From assembly GCA_964526695.1 (NCBI GenBank), contig CAZGJA010000024.1:1-64000 (forward strand): a stretch of DNA of 64,000 bases. The letters run 5' to 3'. The notes below the pieces were generated by a model, which worked only from the letters and a program-made list of their open reading frames with translations, was not told where the DNA came from and searched no databases. Each line of letters opens with the position of its first letter. Position 1 is the stretch's first letter. This DNA is from JABWBH01 sp964526695. Its GTDB lineage: Bacteria > Planctomycetota > Phycisphaerae > UBA1845. A program made the translations under genes and the position numbers. Below are positions 1-9,949 of the stretch, piece by piece.

Positions 1-63
1 GCTTGCGCCCCCGGACAACGACCGGCGCCCCTGTGGGGGCGGAGGAGAACCAAGGCCTCGAAT

Positions 64-2124
64 CTACTTCCCCACCAGTTTCAGAAACTCCTGCTCATCC
101 ATCGTCTTCACGCCCAGCTTCTTCGCCTTCTCCAGCTTCGAGCCGGCTTCTTCGCCGTACACGACGAGGTCGGTCTTGCTGCTGACGCTGCCGGAGGGTT
201 TGCCGCCGAGAGACTTGATGAGTTCCTCCGCTTCCTTGCGGCCCATGCTGGAGAGAGTGCCGGTGAGGACGATGGTTTTTCCGGAGAACGGCGAGTCGCT
301 GCGCACGGCCCGCCTGGGTTGCTTCGTGTTGACGCCCGATTCGATCAGATGATCGACGATCTTGCGGCCCCAGTCGCTGTGGAAGAAGCGGTGAATGTTG
401 TGAGCCAGTTCCGGGCCGATGCCTTCGACCTCCATGAGCTGCTCCTCGGCGGCGGCGCGGATGGCGTCGAGGGTTTCGAAATGCTCCGCGAGCAACTCGG
501 CCGTGGAGGCGCCGACGTGGCGGATGGTCAGCGCGGTCAGCAGACGCGAGAGGGGATGGCGCTTGCTTTGCTCGATGCCGTCGAGGAGCGCATCCGTGCG
601 TTTCTTGCCGAACTCGACCTTGACGATCTTCGCGCCGTCGTCGCCGGGGCGCTCGTGCTCGAACACGAGCTTCTCAATCTCCGCGCGCCGCTTGTGCAGA
701 TGAAACAAGTCCGCGAAGTCGTGCAACAGGCCTTCATCCACGAGCCGCGTGATCATGACTTCGCCGAGACCCTCCATGTCCATCTGATCGCGGCCGGCGA
801 AGTAGATGAGCCGCTCCTTGATCTGCGCCGGGCACGCGGGGTTGACACAGCGGAGGTACACACCGCCCTCGTCCTGCTCGACGTCGCCGCGGCACTGCGG
901 GCATTTCGCCGGGCGCTGGATGGGTTTGGCGTCGCGCGGACGTTTGTCCGTCAGAACCTTGATAACCTGCGGAATGATCTCGCCGGCTTTTTCAACGAGC
1001 ACGGTATCGCCGATGCGCACATCGAGGCGGTCCACCTGATCGAAATTGTGCAGCGTAGCGTGGCGGACGGTCGTGCCCGAAAGCTCGACGGGCGAGAGCG
1101 CCGCGCGCGGCGTGATCGTCCCCTGCTTGCCGACCTGGTAATCGACGCGAAGCACGACGCTTTCGGCCTGCTCCGGCTCGAACTTGTAGGCGATGCACCA
1201 GCGCGGGAAGCGGCTGGTCGTGCCGAGCTCGTCGCGCTGCGCGAGCGAGTCCACCTTGATGACCAGACCATCGACCAGGTAGGGCAGGGTATGCCGCTTC
1301 TTGTCCCATGCGTGGATCGACTCCAGCACGGCGTCCACGTCGGCGGCCAGCGACTGGTCCGGCGAAGTGGGCAGGCCCCAGCGGGCGAGCGCCTTCGTGA
1401 AATCGCTCCACGTCTTCGCGGGCATCGGCTCGACGGCGCCGTACCCGTGGGCGACGAAGCGGAGGTTGCGGCCCGCGAGATTTTTCGGATCAAGCTGCTT
1501 GAGCGTGCCGGCGGTGGCGTTGCGCGGGTTCTTGAACTCCTCCTCGCCGGCTTTGGCTCGCTGCGCGTTGAAGCGCAGAAAATCGTCCATCGGCCAGTAG
1601 ATTTCGCCGCGCACTTCGAGCCGGGCGGGGACTTCCTTGCCCAGCAGCCGCAGCGGCACGGAGCGCAGCACGCGGACGTTGTGCGTGACGTCGTCGCCGG
1701 TTTCGCCGTCGCCGCGCGTGGCCGCGGTGGTAAGCAGGCCGTCCACGTAGGTCAGCGACACGGCCACGCCGTCCACCTTGGGGTCGATGACGTAGCGGTA
1801 CTTTTCGTCGCCGAGGAGCTTGGCGACGCGCGCGTCGAACTCGCGGACCTGGGCCTCGTCGTAGGTGTTGTCGATGGAGAGCATGGGCACGGCATGTCGG
1901 ACGGAGGCGAAGCCGGCGATGGGCTGGCCGCCGACGCGTTGGGTCGGCGAGTCGGGCGTGACGAGGTCCGGGTGCTGCGTTTCAAATTGCTTCAGCTCGG
2001 CAAGCAGGGCGTCGTACTGCCGATCGGTGATGACGGGCTTGTCCTCGACGTAGTAATGGACGTCGTGGCGACGGATCTCCTCGCGCAATTCGGCGACGCG
2101 TTTCTCGATCTGCTGACGGGTCAT
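64..2124 (-). CDS. ligA: NAD+-dependent DNA ligase LigA
   Basis: Seals nicks in duplex DNA during replication and repair, using NAD+ as the AMP donor. The product is about 686 residues, normal for LigA. The adenylation lysine lies in the KVDG motif at about residue 116, close to Lys115 of the E. coli enzyme. The N-terminal Ia domain (HYYVEDKPVITDRQYD), a four-cysteine zinc finger (CPQC...CVNPAC), helix-hairpin-helix repeats and a C-terminal BRCT domain (GKTIVLTGTLSSMGR) follow in the canonical order. The frame is open 12 codons upstream, but I chose the ATG that begins MTRQQIEKRV because family homology starts there. The downstream flank inside the window has no gene. The long open frame on the opposite strand is a composition artefact. 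Confidence 0.97.
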   Translation of the reverse strand: MTRQQIEKRVAELREEIRRHDVHYYVEDKPVITDRQYDALLAELKQFETQHPDLVTPDSPTQRVGGQPIAGFASVRHAVPMLSIDNTYDEAQVREFDARVAKLLGDEKYRYVIDPKVDGVAVSLTYVDGLLTTAATRGDGETGDDVTHNVRVLRSVPLRLLGKEVPARLEVRGEIYWPMDDFLRFNAQRAKAGEEEFKNPRNATAGTLKQLDPKNLAGRNLRFVAHGYGAVEPMPAKTWSDFTKALARWGLPTSPDQSLAADVDAVLESIHAWDKKRHTLPYLVDGLVIKVDSLAQRDELGTTSRFPRWCIAYKFEPEQAESVVLRVDYQVGKQGTITPRAALSPVELSGTTVRHATLHNFDQVDRLDVRIGDTVLVEKAGEIIPQVIKVLTDKRPRDAKPIQRPAKCPQCRGDVEQDEGGVYLRCVNPACPAQIKERLIYFAGRDQMDMEGLGEVMITRLVDEGLLHDFADLFHLHKRRAEIEKLVFEHERPGDDGAKIVKVEFGKKRTDALLDGIEQSKRHPLSRLLTALTIRHVGASTAELLAEHFETLDAIRAAAEEQLMEVEGIGPELAHNIHRFFHSDWGRKIVDHLIESGVNTKQPRRAVRSDSPFSGKTIVLTGTLSSMGRKEAEELIKSLGGKPSGSVSSKTDLVVYGEEAGSKLEKAKKLGVKTMDEQEFLKLVGK

Positions 2125-2254
2125 GCGGCGAATTATGATCGGGCGGGCTTCGAGGTCCAAGCCGGCGTGCGGTTCGGGTTCGGCGCTGGCAATTCACCGC
2201 CGGACGGCCTGGGTCGCGGGGTGTCCGCGGTCCATGTCATGGACGAAAGGCACC

Positions 2255-2291
2255 GGGTGGCACGGTCTGGCGTACTCGCCTGGCCGTGGCA
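2255..2291. repeat. dispersed palindrome family A, copy 1
   Basis: Arm CACGGTCTGGCG, centre TACT, then the near-complementary arm CGCCTGGCCGTG, flanked by GGGTGG and GCA. The same element recurs at 20491, 20813, 24076, 45971 and 46026 in both orientations, always between genes. It would form a 12-bp hairpin as RNA or single-stranded DNA. REP-like by form; function unknown. Confidence 0.8.
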
Positions 2292-2511
2292 AGTGAGCTT
2301 CCCAGGGGCGGTCGTGCGAGCCACGGGTCGGCCGCCGCGGACGCCTGCCACCCAACCCAACCCGCTCACCTCAACACAGGAAAAACAACAGATGCAATTC
2401 GTCGCGCGATACTCAACGCATTCAATCCAGCACACTCAACCCGACGCGCCCGGCGTGTTGCCGCAACTCTGCGGTTCACACGCGGTTCTCCACTAAGCCC
2501 GCACTTTCTCG

Positions 2512-2574
2512 ATCTGCGCAATCTGCGTAATCTGCGGATAATAATTATCCACAGATTACGCAGATTGCGCAGAT
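2512..2574. repeat. 63-bp near-perfect inverted repeat containing a DnaA-box-like sequence
   Basis: Two 31-bp arms, ATCTGCGCAATCTGCG... and its complement, differ at one base and are separated by a single base. Each arm holds three ATCTGCG-type subrepeats. At 2545-2553 the right arm reads TTATCCACA, identical to the E. coli consensus DnaA box, and the left arm has the near match TTATCCGCA in the opposite direction. No cluster of further boxes or AT-rich unwinding element is seen, so an origin is unlikely. Confidence 0.75.
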
Positions 2575-2776
2575 GAAGAGGATCGCAGGACTTCGTTCAT
2601 GCGCTGAGGCAATCTCCCGGGTTCCGCTTTGGCGATGCCACGGAAGCGATCCGCGATCCGGGGTTGACGATCCAGATGCTGAGATTCGTCTGCTGTGATC
2701 CGAAATGTCGCGCGGGCGGCTGGGCGCTGGCCATCGTGCTTGCGCGCGAGATGTTGCCAGGGAGATGAGGCATTGG

Positions 2777-2802
2777 CCCCGCACTTGCGTGCGGGGTTCT
2801 GA
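2777..2802. repeat. dispersed hairpin family F, copy 1
   Basis: CCCCGCACTTGCGTGCGGGG followed by TTCTGA. Related copies occur at 13477 (inside glnS) and, inverted, at 20425. Confidence 0.65.
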
Positions 2803-2848
2803 TGGGACGCCTGGCCACTCGAAAGTCATCTGCGGCTTGCCTTATGTC

Positions 2849-5815
2849 CTATTGTTTCGGAGGCGGCTTCGGCGGCTCGCCGAAGCAGAACACCTCGCCG
2901 TCGAGGTTTCCGATCACCAGCACTCCATCCGCGATGGCGGGCGAGGCGGTGATGCCTGCGCCGGTCTCGTACCGCCACTGCTCCTCACCGGATGCAAGCG
3001 CCACGGCATACACGTTTCCGTCATCGCTGCCCACCCACACGCGGCTCCCGCACATGACCGCAGAGCTGTCCACCTTGCCCTGCGTCACGAACGTCCAAAG
3101 GAGCTTGCCGCTGGCGGCATTCAGCGCCCGCACCCGCTTGTCGCGCCCGCCGACCACGGCCGCCTTCTCCGCCACGCACGCGGACGACAGGAAGGGGAAC
3201 TGCCGCTCCTTGTCCTCAAAGGTCCAAAGCGGCTTGCCCTCCTTCCAGTCCACGGCCACGACCTGATTGCCGTACGTGCCGACGATCACGCGGGATCCGA
3301 CCACCGCCGCCGACGCACCGGACATCGAGCCGAGGCTGATCGTGCGGACGGCCTTGCCGTCTTCGAGTCGAACGACGTGGAGCATCTCGTCGCAGCCCGC
3401 CACCAGCACATGACCCTCCGCCACCGACGGCGAGCCGTGCACGCGCCCGGCCGTCGGATACTTCCAGAGGAGCGCGCCGTCCGCGGCCGCAAGGCAGTAA
3501 AGCTGCTCGTCATACGAGCCAAAGATAACCTTGCCGGCGATGACATTGGCGCTGGAGATGATTTCGCCGTCGGTCTTGAACGTCCACCGGCGCTCGCCCG
3601 TGTCGGCGGATACGGCGTGAAAGACGCCGTCCTCGTCGCCGAAGTACACGACCCCGCCGGCGACCGTTGGGGACGACAGGATCCGGCTTGAGGTCGCATA
3701 CTTCCATTTCAACGCGCCGTCCGGCAGGCCCAGCGCGTACAGCACGCCGTCCCCGCAGCCCACGAACACCACGCCGTCGGCGATGGCCGCGGTGGATTCG
3801 ATCGCCTCCGGCGCGCGAAACCGCCAGCGCACGACAGGCTTGTCCGGCAGTTCCCCCTTCGCCACACCGGTCAGTTGCCCGTCGCCGCGGAACATGGGCC
3901 AGGAGCTTGCGGGCTTGTCTTCGTCGCAGCGGCTCTTGATCGAGGCGAGCGCCGAAGTGGCGGCGCTGCGGACCTCAAGGCGCTTGTCGTCCGAGAGTTT
4001 CTCCAGCTCGGGAATGGCCTCGCAGGCGGGATCATCCTGAGCTTCGAGGAGCTTGACGCCGACCTCGCGGACCTGCCAATCCTCATCCCACAGCAGCAGC
4101 AAGGCCACGTTGACGACGTCCTCACCCACGAGGTGCAACCGCCTGATTCCGCGCAGGGCGGCGAGACGAATGCTGCCGCGCTTATCCTGAGCGCGACGCA
4201 GCAGCATGGGTCTGGCCTGATCCGCCGCCTCCGGGAACCGGCTGATCACCTCAATCGCACGTTCGAGCACTCCCAGATTTTCCCTGGCGCCCAAGGAGGT
4301 CACCACCACCGGGAGAACCCGCGGCGGCAATGGACGGACCCGACAGAGCAGCTCCAGCGCCATGTTCTGCCGCGGCTCGTTGCTTACGCCGATGTCGGCA
4401 AGCAGCAGGTCAATGGCGAAGTCCTGGTCCCCCTGCCTCACCGACTCGATGAGTGATGAGTACTCGTGCCCGTCGAGGCCTGCCGCACACGATTGTAGCA
4501 GCTCCAACGTATCCTTGCGGACGCCCATGACTTCACTCGCCGCGACGCAGGCCGCTCCTCGTTCCTTTCGATCCTGTGCGGACCGGGCCAGCTCCGCCGC
4601 TCGCGGAGCCAGCGGCCAGGCTGTAGGGCCGACTTTCGCAATCACGCGCAAAGCACCGTGGCGAATGTGCGCCTCCTCAGATTCGAGCATCCGTGCCAAA
4701 GCCGGCAATTCGAACTGGCAAGACGAGCCGAGCTGTTCGAGCACTTGCAACGCGAGCATGGAAGACGCCGCGTCGGCGTAGAGTGCCGCGTCAGCCAAAT
4801 CAGTGACAACACGCTCCTTGAAGTTCGGAAGGCGCGCGAGGGCGATCGCGCGGCGCGGGTCGGAAGGTTGCAGCCAGCCGATCACCGTGCAGATCGCGTC
4901 GCGCCGCGTTTCTTGGCGCATCGCCAGCGCCTCCACGGCGGCATCGAGCGCCCTAAGCTCCGTCTCCTCCATCACGAGGCGGGCAAGCGCGTCGGTGATT
5001 CGGGAATCCGCGCTATCAAGCATGCCGACAACCCGGGTAAGTGCAGCGCGCACCTCCGCGTCAGGCTCTTCCGCCAAAGCCGTCAGGAGCTCCGGGATCG
5101 GCCACGCAATCTCGCGTCCCCTCTCCTCATACGATGAACGGACGCTCGCCAGCACGGCCACCAGGTTCCTCCGTCCCGTCGCATTGGCCTGACCAAACTC
5201 GGCAACGACCGAGGCGAGCGCCTCGGGCGACAAGGCACACCACTCCGCCAGAATGTGCGTTGCACCCAGGTGAACGCCGTACTCTCGACGTGGTATATCG
5301 AGGCCTCGCACGACCTCCTGCAAGAGCGCATCGCCGACGTGCCTCACAAACCTCTCCGCCCTGTACGGATCGCGTGAGTAATCCGGATTCAGCCCGAGGA
5401 CCAGCTCCGGCGCGGCCTGCCCATCGTGGGCGTCGATCAGGCAAATCGCGTAGGCAAGATCGAGCCGCCGGTCGGCCGGCGCCGTTTGCCACCAATCCTT
5501 CAACGTCGGGAGCGCGTCCGTTCGCGCGGTTTCGATACGACCCAGCACGCCCGCCGCGTATTCGCGTATGGCAGGCTCATCGGATCGCATGGCCCTCAGG
5601 AGCGAAGGGACAGAGGCGGGTTGGGCGGGCCAGAGTTGCTCCAGCCTGCGTCGGGCGTCGTCTCTCCGGTCCGAATCTCGCGTGTCCCCCACCTGGTCGA
5701 GGAGCGCGAGGATCGACTGCTCGTAGACCAGGTCCGGTGGCGGAACATCTTGGCGCGCATGGGCGGAGAGGGTGAAGCTCGCAGCCAACAGCGCAACAAC
5801 CCAGATCACCGGCAT
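2849..5815 (-). CDS. secreted HEAT-repeat plus PQQ-like beta-propeller protein
   Basis: Predicted exported protein of about 988 residues. The chosen ATG follows a GAGGGG ribosome-binding site and opens a signal peptide (MPVIWVVALLAASFTLSAHA); a longer open frame upstream adds only a basic non-homologous stretch. Residues of roughly 40-620 are alpha-helical HEAT/Armadillo-like repeats (for example EIRGLRR..., 'LGRIETARTDALPTL', 'VREVGVKLLEAQDDP'). From about residue 637 (WPMFRGDG) the protein is a PQQ-dehydrogenase-like eight-bladed propeller with repeated 'DGVVYFGDEDG', 'VWVGSDDGNVYAV' and similar blades. WPMFRG is typical of planctomycetal pyrroloquinoline-like proteins. No active-site residues for PQQ dehydrogenation are evident, so a binding or scaffolding role outside the cytoplasm is more likely than an enzyme. 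It stands alone, with no obvious operon partner. Confidence 0.85.
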   Translation of the reverse strand: MPVIWVVALLAASFTLSAHARQDVPPPDLVYEQSILALLDQVGDTRDSDRRDDARRRLEQLWPAQPASVPSLLRAMRSDEPAIREYAAGVLGRIETARTDALPTLKDWWQTAPADRRLDLAYAICLIDAHDGQAAPELVLGLNPDYSRDPYRAERFVRHVGDALLQEVVRGLDIPRREYGVHLGATHILAEWCALSPEALASVVAEFGQANATGRRNLVAVLASVRSSYEERGREIAWPIPELLTALAEEPDAEVRAALTRVVGMLDSADSRITDALARLVMEETELRALDAAVEALAMRQETRRDAICTVIGWLQPSDPRRAIALARLPNFKERVVTDLADAALYADAASSMLALQVLEQLGSSCQFELPALARMLESEEAHIRHGALRVIAKVGPTAWPLAPRAAELARSAQDRKERGAACVAASEVMGVRKDTLELLQSCAAGLDGHEYSSLIESVRQGDQDFAIDLLLADIGVSNEPRQNMALELLCRVRPLPPRVLPVVVTSLGARENLGVLERAIEVISRFPEAADQARPMLLRRAQDKRGSIRLAALRGIRRLHLVGEDVVNVALLLLWDEDWQVREVGVKLLEAQDDPACEAIPELEKLSDDKRLEVRSAATSALASIKSRCDEDKPASSWPMFRGDGQLTGVAKGELPDKPVVRWRFRAPEAIESTAAIADGVVFVGCGDGVLYALGLPDGALKWKYATSSRILSSPTVAGGVVYFGDEDGVFHAVSADTGERRWTFKTDGEIISSANVIAGKVIFGSYDEQLYCLAAADGALLWKYPTAGRVHGSPSVAEGHVLVAGCDEMLHVVRLEDGKAVRTISLGSMSGASAAVVGSRVIVGTYGNQVVAVDWKEGKPLWTFEDKERQFPFLSSACVAEKAAVVGGRDKRVRALNAASGKLLWTFVTQGKVDSSAVMCGSRVWVGSDDGNVYAVALASGEEQWRYETGAGITASPAIADGVLVIGNLDGEVFCFGEPPKPPPKQ

Positions 5816-6201
5816 GGTTGCCCCTCGTTTCACTCGCCCGTCGGCCGGTCGTTGCTTGGACGCTCGTCGCCAGCGATTCCGGCCCCGGGTTCGTGTGCTC
5901 ACCAGCTTACCGGTTGCGAGATGGAGATTGAAGATCGGTCGGCGGTTGGTCGCCGAACCACGTCCCGTGGCTACAATGATCGTTCAGTTCGCGGGGCGAT
6001 TGGGACGGCGTGCCGACTCGGTGCCGTGCAGGCAATGTCGGGCCGTCTTCTGGCTTGAAGCCCTCGCGCTTGGCCGTGTCGTCCAGATAAACGCCAACGA
6101 GGCAAACGCCAGGCTTTTGCAACCGCGCGGATTTAGGCTGCAAATAAACGGGGGGGGTTGCCGAATGAGAGGGATAGGAGCATCGTCTGGAGGCTGCGTC
6201 C
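5816..6201. other. intergenic interval between divergent genes
   Basis: About 390 bases separating the start of the HEAT/propeller gene (minus strand) from the membrane-protein gene (plus strand), so it should hold two promoters. TACAAT at 5972-5977 is a possible -10 box for the plus strand, but I could not pair it with a good -35 box. No gene is supported. Confidence 0.4.
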
Positions 6202-7149
6202 ATGTTTGAGCAATGGAACAATACGGTTGCCGCGGTCCAACAGTTTCTGACACAGCACATGCCGCAGGGCGTGACCGACAAGGCCGGGCTGGGCGCGCTG
6301 GGGGCGCTGATCGGCGGAGTCTTCCTGTGCGTGCTGGGGGCGAAGCTGGCGCGGGTGGGGATGACGCTGGGCTGGGCGGCGGTGGGCGGCGCCATCGGCT
6401 ACAAAGTCGCACAAGTCGCGGGCATGCCGCCGGCGGTGGGCGTGCTGCTGTTCGCCGCGGGCATCGGGGCGATCGGCCACCTGACGTATCGCCTGTGGGT
6501 CGGGCTTCTGACGGCGGGGGTCATTACCGCACTGGTGCTGGGGGCGTTCGGCTATCAGCGCGTCGCGCCTCGCCTCGCGGAATACAATGCGCGCACGCCC
6601 GGCATCTCGCTGGCGGCCACCGACGGCGGCGGGGCTGAGTCAATCAGCGAAGCGGGCATGGGCGGTGGCTTGGCATCGGGCAGCGTGGACGGCTCAGGAG
6701 GCGAAGCTGGGACGGGAGGCGATCTCGGTTCCGGCGGCGGGTTCACCGTTCCGACCGCATTGGAGCAGGCCGCGTATCGGCAAGGTCAAATCCGCCGCGA
6801 GCTGGGCGATTTCTGGGGCTTCGTGAAAATGCAGGATCTCACCGTCGCGGCGCACGCCAAGGCGCTGCTGGCGACGGCGCTGGTGTTCGGCCTGCTGATC
6901 GGGCTGTCCACGATCCGCCTGACGCTGATCCTGTCCACGTCGCTGCTGGGGACGCTGCTGGTGTCCAGCGGGGTCATCGGCGCGATCAATGTGATGTTCC
7001 CCGGCTTCGCGGTCGGCGCCGCCCAACGCCCCCTCATCAACGCCGCCGCCATGGCCGTGTGCCTGCTGATCTCCGTCATCCTGCAAGTTCGCCTCACCCG
7101 CGTGGAGAAGGATGAGGCGGCGGAAGCGCCGAAGGCGAAGAAGGCGTGA
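6202..7149 (+). CDS. multi-pass membrane protein of unknown function
   Basis: 315 residues, preceded by GGAGG about nine bases before the ATG. The first half has three or four closely spaced hydrophobic, glycine-rich segments (ALGALIGGVFLCVLGAKLA, VGVLLFAAGIGAIG, GLLTAGVITALVLGAFG). A Gly/Ser-rich extramembrane region follows (about residues 130-185), then two or three more segments (ALLATALVFGLLIGL, LILSTSLLGTLLVSSGVIGA, AAAMAVCLLISVILQV) and a short basic/acidic tail ending KAKKA. The two halves could be an internal duplication of a small helical bundle. I do not recognise the family. It is monocistronic as far as the sequence shows. Confidence 0.8.
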   Translation: MFEQWNNTVAAVQQFLTQHMPQGVTDKAGLGALGALIGGVFLCVLGAKLARVGMTLGWAAVGGAIGYKVAQVAGMPPAVGVLLFAAGIGAIGHLTYRLWVGLLTAGVITALVLGAFGYQRVAPRLAEYNARTPGISLAATDGGGAESISEAGMGGGLASGSVDGSGGEAGTGGDLGSGGGFTVPTALEQAAYRQGQIRRELGDFWGFVKMQDLTVAAHAKALLATALVFGLLIGLSTIRLTLILSTSLLGTLLVSSGVIGAINVMFPGFAVGAAQRPLINAAAMAVCLLISVILQVRLTRVEKDEAAEAPKAKKA

Positions 7150-7362
7150 TCCCAGCGCGTGAACGGACGGCGCGCCGTTACCGAGCCGCGCGGTTTCTGA
7201 GGCGCCAGCGGCGCAACTCGAAGTTCAAGGTGTGCGCGATCCCTACCCCGGCAGAGGCGGAGTAAGCCCCAAAGCTCGTAGCGCCTCAATCAAACATGTA
7301 TCGACCAGCCACCAGTCGTACTTCGCACCTAATTTGGTGTTGCCCAATCCGTTCTAGGGCGC

Positions 7363-9783
7363 TCAGGCAGTCCTTTGCTTGGCGGCGAGTGCCGCCATAC
7401 GGATCGCCTTGTCAAAGTTCAGGCAGATTTCTGACGCACGCACTGCGGATTCCGGTTGAGTTACGACCTGCTCATGTACAATCTCTGGCACTCCATCAAG
7501 CTTGAACGTGTGTTGATAGCAGTCAAGAGCGATGTCTTCAACAATTCGCTCCTTCAGAGCCACACGCTCTTCGGCAGTCGCGCAGCTGTTCATCATCGAC
7601 ACCAGTCGTGGATGCGCGGCATTGACCTCAATAATCAGCCAGCTTTCTCCCTCGCGATCTGTCGATTCGCCCCAGTATGCGCACTCGGTGTCGGCGACAG
7701 ATAATGCATCGCGGTACTTTTCGAGGTACGCGCTGAACGGCACGATTCTGTCTTCAACAAACAAGGACGCCAAGTGTTCGTAGTCTGCACCATCGGGGGC
7801 GCAGAATGTGATCTTGGGGCGCACCGATTGTCGGCGCTTCCGTTCTCGTTCCTCTGGCTTTGGAGCAACGCCAACCTCGATTGTCGAGATAAGCGTTCGC
7901 CCGTCTGTGGTTTGCAATTTGATTTCTAGTTGACCGACTGGTTCCTCGTCTGCGACAGGCGTTGTCGGGGTTTCGGTGCATGACAAGGTCACAGAGCCGT
8001 AACCACGTCCATCGATATCCGCCTTGCCTGAGATTGATACTTGCGCAAGCCGGGTGCCGGGGCCGTCAAGCCGCGCGAAGCAGCGAGGATTGTCTCCATG
8101 GAACGAGTATTTTGGCGGCCGGGCGTCACTCTTGAACTTGACGATTCTTGCGGTTCCCTCCGGCACAGAAACCGGCGTCGAAAACAGAAACTCAAACACC
8201 TTTGGCGGATCTGCAGCAGGAATCTCCGGGCGAGGATTCGGCTTGTGCGCCCGATGAGGCGTCCTACCGGGCGCGTTGCCCCCCGGCCCACTCGCTGGCT
8301 CGGCAGCAGCATCCGAAAGTATCGTCGCCAAGAAGCGCGTGATCTTCTGGTTCAATCCATCGCTTGATTGCTTTGCTTTCTCATCTTGTCGCCGTTTCTC
8401 AATCTCAAGCAGCGCTTCGTCTTCTGCCAGAATATCTCGCACTCGAACAACCAACGCTCGCGTAAAGGGCGAGGTCTTGGGATGTTCGCGTGAATTAGTG
8501 ATGATGTTGCGGAGAGCTTCTTCATCAAGCCCATCGAGCCTGATTTCCACGATCGAACTGCTCGCCAACTCTGGGAAATTCGCGTCACTCAGTAGTTTCC
8601 CCGTCATTTCGCCGTGATTCTGGCCGTTGAGAGTGATGATTACGGGATGTTGAGGATCAACGTAGTTTCGCACGAGCTTCCGATCATTGAGGACGAACAC
8701 GAAAACGCTGAACCGACCATAGTCTTCCCCTTCGACCTGCAACGTCTCAGACTTCTCGCCTGTTCGGTACTCGACCACCTGATTCCTTCCGCTTCTCTCT
8801 TCCAGCAGGCGGTAGTACGCCCCCTTGACTGTACGTGATCCCGTGGGAGTATCGCCACGAGCAAGCTCACCACGAATCTCGCATGGGAGAGGGTACGAGA
8901 AAAAGAGGCGTCCAAGGCGCGCAGCAGGGGTATCTTGGTGAGCACCGGCTGCCGTCTTGAGCCACGAGCCACGAACGTAGCCAAAATGCCAGATGGACGT
9001 CCCTGGAAACGCAGATGCCAAGCTTGGGAGCTCGCTTTTCTTGTCGGCTAGAGGCAAGTCATCGCTAGAGCAAAACCATTTGCGCACCACCGATTGCTTG
9101 GATGGCCCCTCCTCCGCTTCCGGGAAGATCAGCGTCCAGAAGAATTCATCTTGCACACTGTCAAACCTGGGAGATGTGAGGATGAGACAGAGTTCACAGA
9201 ATGCAAGCGCACTGCTGCCTCCGTGGCCAAACTGACCAATCGCCTCGAATTGCGTCAATTTGTCATCGCTATTGAGGTTCAGAATCGTGGCGGGCATTCG
9301 AGTGCGCGCGACCCCAAGCGATGTGTCTTGCACGAGAACGGTTACCAGCCCTTCAGGTGACTTGTATCGCCGAAACCTCACAGAATCAGCACTGTCGTCA
9401 GACCAGAATTGAACGCTTGGCTTGTCGAAATCGATCTTCGGGTCTTGAGGCTCCCAAAGGCAGTTATCAGTGTTGGGATTCAGGAATCGCTGAGCAGCAG
9501 CGCGGGGCCCAAGCTTCGGATCGCTTTGTAGGATTCCCACCAGCCGGCGGGCCGTGGTGAGCGACGCATCAAATGCGTTTGCGATCCGCTCCGTCACGCC
9601 GCGGTCGCTTTCGGCGGCGGCATCGATCGACGATTTCTGGTTCAGCCTCCCGAATAGTCTTGATGGACAGCCAGATTCTCGTAGCGCATCCTCAAGAATA
9701 CGTGCATTTACCAATGACGGGTTTTCAACGACTTGCCGCAACGACTGAATTACAATCGATGAAGACATCATGCTGGGTTCCAT
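7363..9783 (-). CDS. GHKL (Hsp90/MORC-like) ATPase-domain protein, horizontally acquired candidate
   Basis: 806 residues. Three GHKL ATP-binding signatures are visible in order: an N-box ERIANAFDA (residues 65-73), a G1-like box VQDTSLGVA (about 151-159, Asp153, with Ser-Leu where the usual DxGxG has Gly), and a G2 box GQFGHGGS (183-190). The rest is a mixed alpha/beta region, a Pro-rich linker near residue 510, then a beta-rich, perhaps Ig-like, segment and an acidic C-terminal domain. I know of no characterised protein with this exact layout; GHKL ATPases of this kind occur in MORC-like and anti-phage proteins. The gene is visibly AT-richer than its surroundings (codons such as TCA, AAT and TTG are frequent), suggesting transfer. 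Three Met codons crowd the start, so the exact start is uncertain. It lies 166 bases downstream of the 9950-10660 gene on the same strand. Confidence 0.8.
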   Translation of the reverse strand: MEPSMMSSSIVIQSLRQVVENPSLVNARILEDALRESGCPSRLFGRLNQKSSIDAAAESDRGVTERIANAFDASLTTARRLVGILQSDPKLGPRAAAQRFLNPNTDNCLWEPQDPKIDFDKPSVQFWSDDSADSVRFRRYKSPEGLVTVLVQDTSLGVARTRMPATILNLNSDDKLTQFEAIGQFGHGGSSALAFCELCLILTSPRFDSVQDEFFWTLIFPEAEEGPSKQSVVRKWFCSSDDLPLADKKSELPSLASAFPGTSIWHFGYVRGSWLKTAAGAHQDTPAARLGRLFFSYPLPCEIRGELARGDTPTGSRTVKGAYYRLLEERSGRNQVVEYRTGEKSETLQVEGEDYGRFSVFVFVLNDRKLVRNYVDPQHPVIITLNGQNHGEMTGKLLSDANFPELASSSIVEIRLDGLDEEALRNIITNSREHPKTSPFTRALVVRVRDILAEDEALLEIEKRRQDEKAKQSSDGLNQKITRFLATILSDAAAEPASGPGGNAPGRTPHRAHKPNPRPEIPAADPPKVFEFLFSTPVSVPEGTARIVKFKSDARPPKYSFHGDNPRCFARLDGPGTRLAQVSISGKADIDGRGYGSVTLSCTETPTTPVADEEPVGQLEIKLQTTDGRTLISTIEVGVAPKPEERERKRRQSVRPKITFCAPDGADYEHLASLFVEDRIVPFSAYLEKYRDALSVADTECAYWGESTDREGESWLIIEVNAAHPRLVSMMNSCATAEERVALKERIVEDIALDCYQHTFKLDGVPEIVHEQVVTQPESAVRASEICLNFDKAIRMAALAAKQRTA

Positions 9784-9949
9784 GACTCAACCATTATCAT
9801 TCCGAAGTACGCTTGAAATGCAATCGTCAGTCTGCCGGGCGGCTCGCCTCGTGACGACCTCCGCGTTCCAAGGTAATGATACGCTCTCGTCCGCGTGCTG
9901 CTGTAAGACCGCAATCAGAACAATCCCCCAATGCGAATTGCAGTTGGCT

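Larger units (their letters stand above)
2125..2848. other. gene-free interval rich in dispersed repeats
   Basis: About 720 bases between the start of ligA and the end of the HEAT/propeller gene. I see no convincing gene. It holds three separate repeat elements, listed individually: a 28-bp palindrome at about 2261-2288, a 63-bp near-perfect palindrome at 2512-2574 and a CCCCGCACTTGCG-type hairpin at 2777-2802. Confidence 0.6.

Noticed and set aside
319..2496. Long open frame on the strand opposite ligA
   Set aside because: It is antisense to a clearly homologous gene and shows no recognised domain; high GC gives long antisense frames.
2545..2553. Replication origin suggested by a DnaA-box match
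   Set aside because: A single palindromic pair without box clusters, an AT-rich element, or dnaA/dnaN neighbours.
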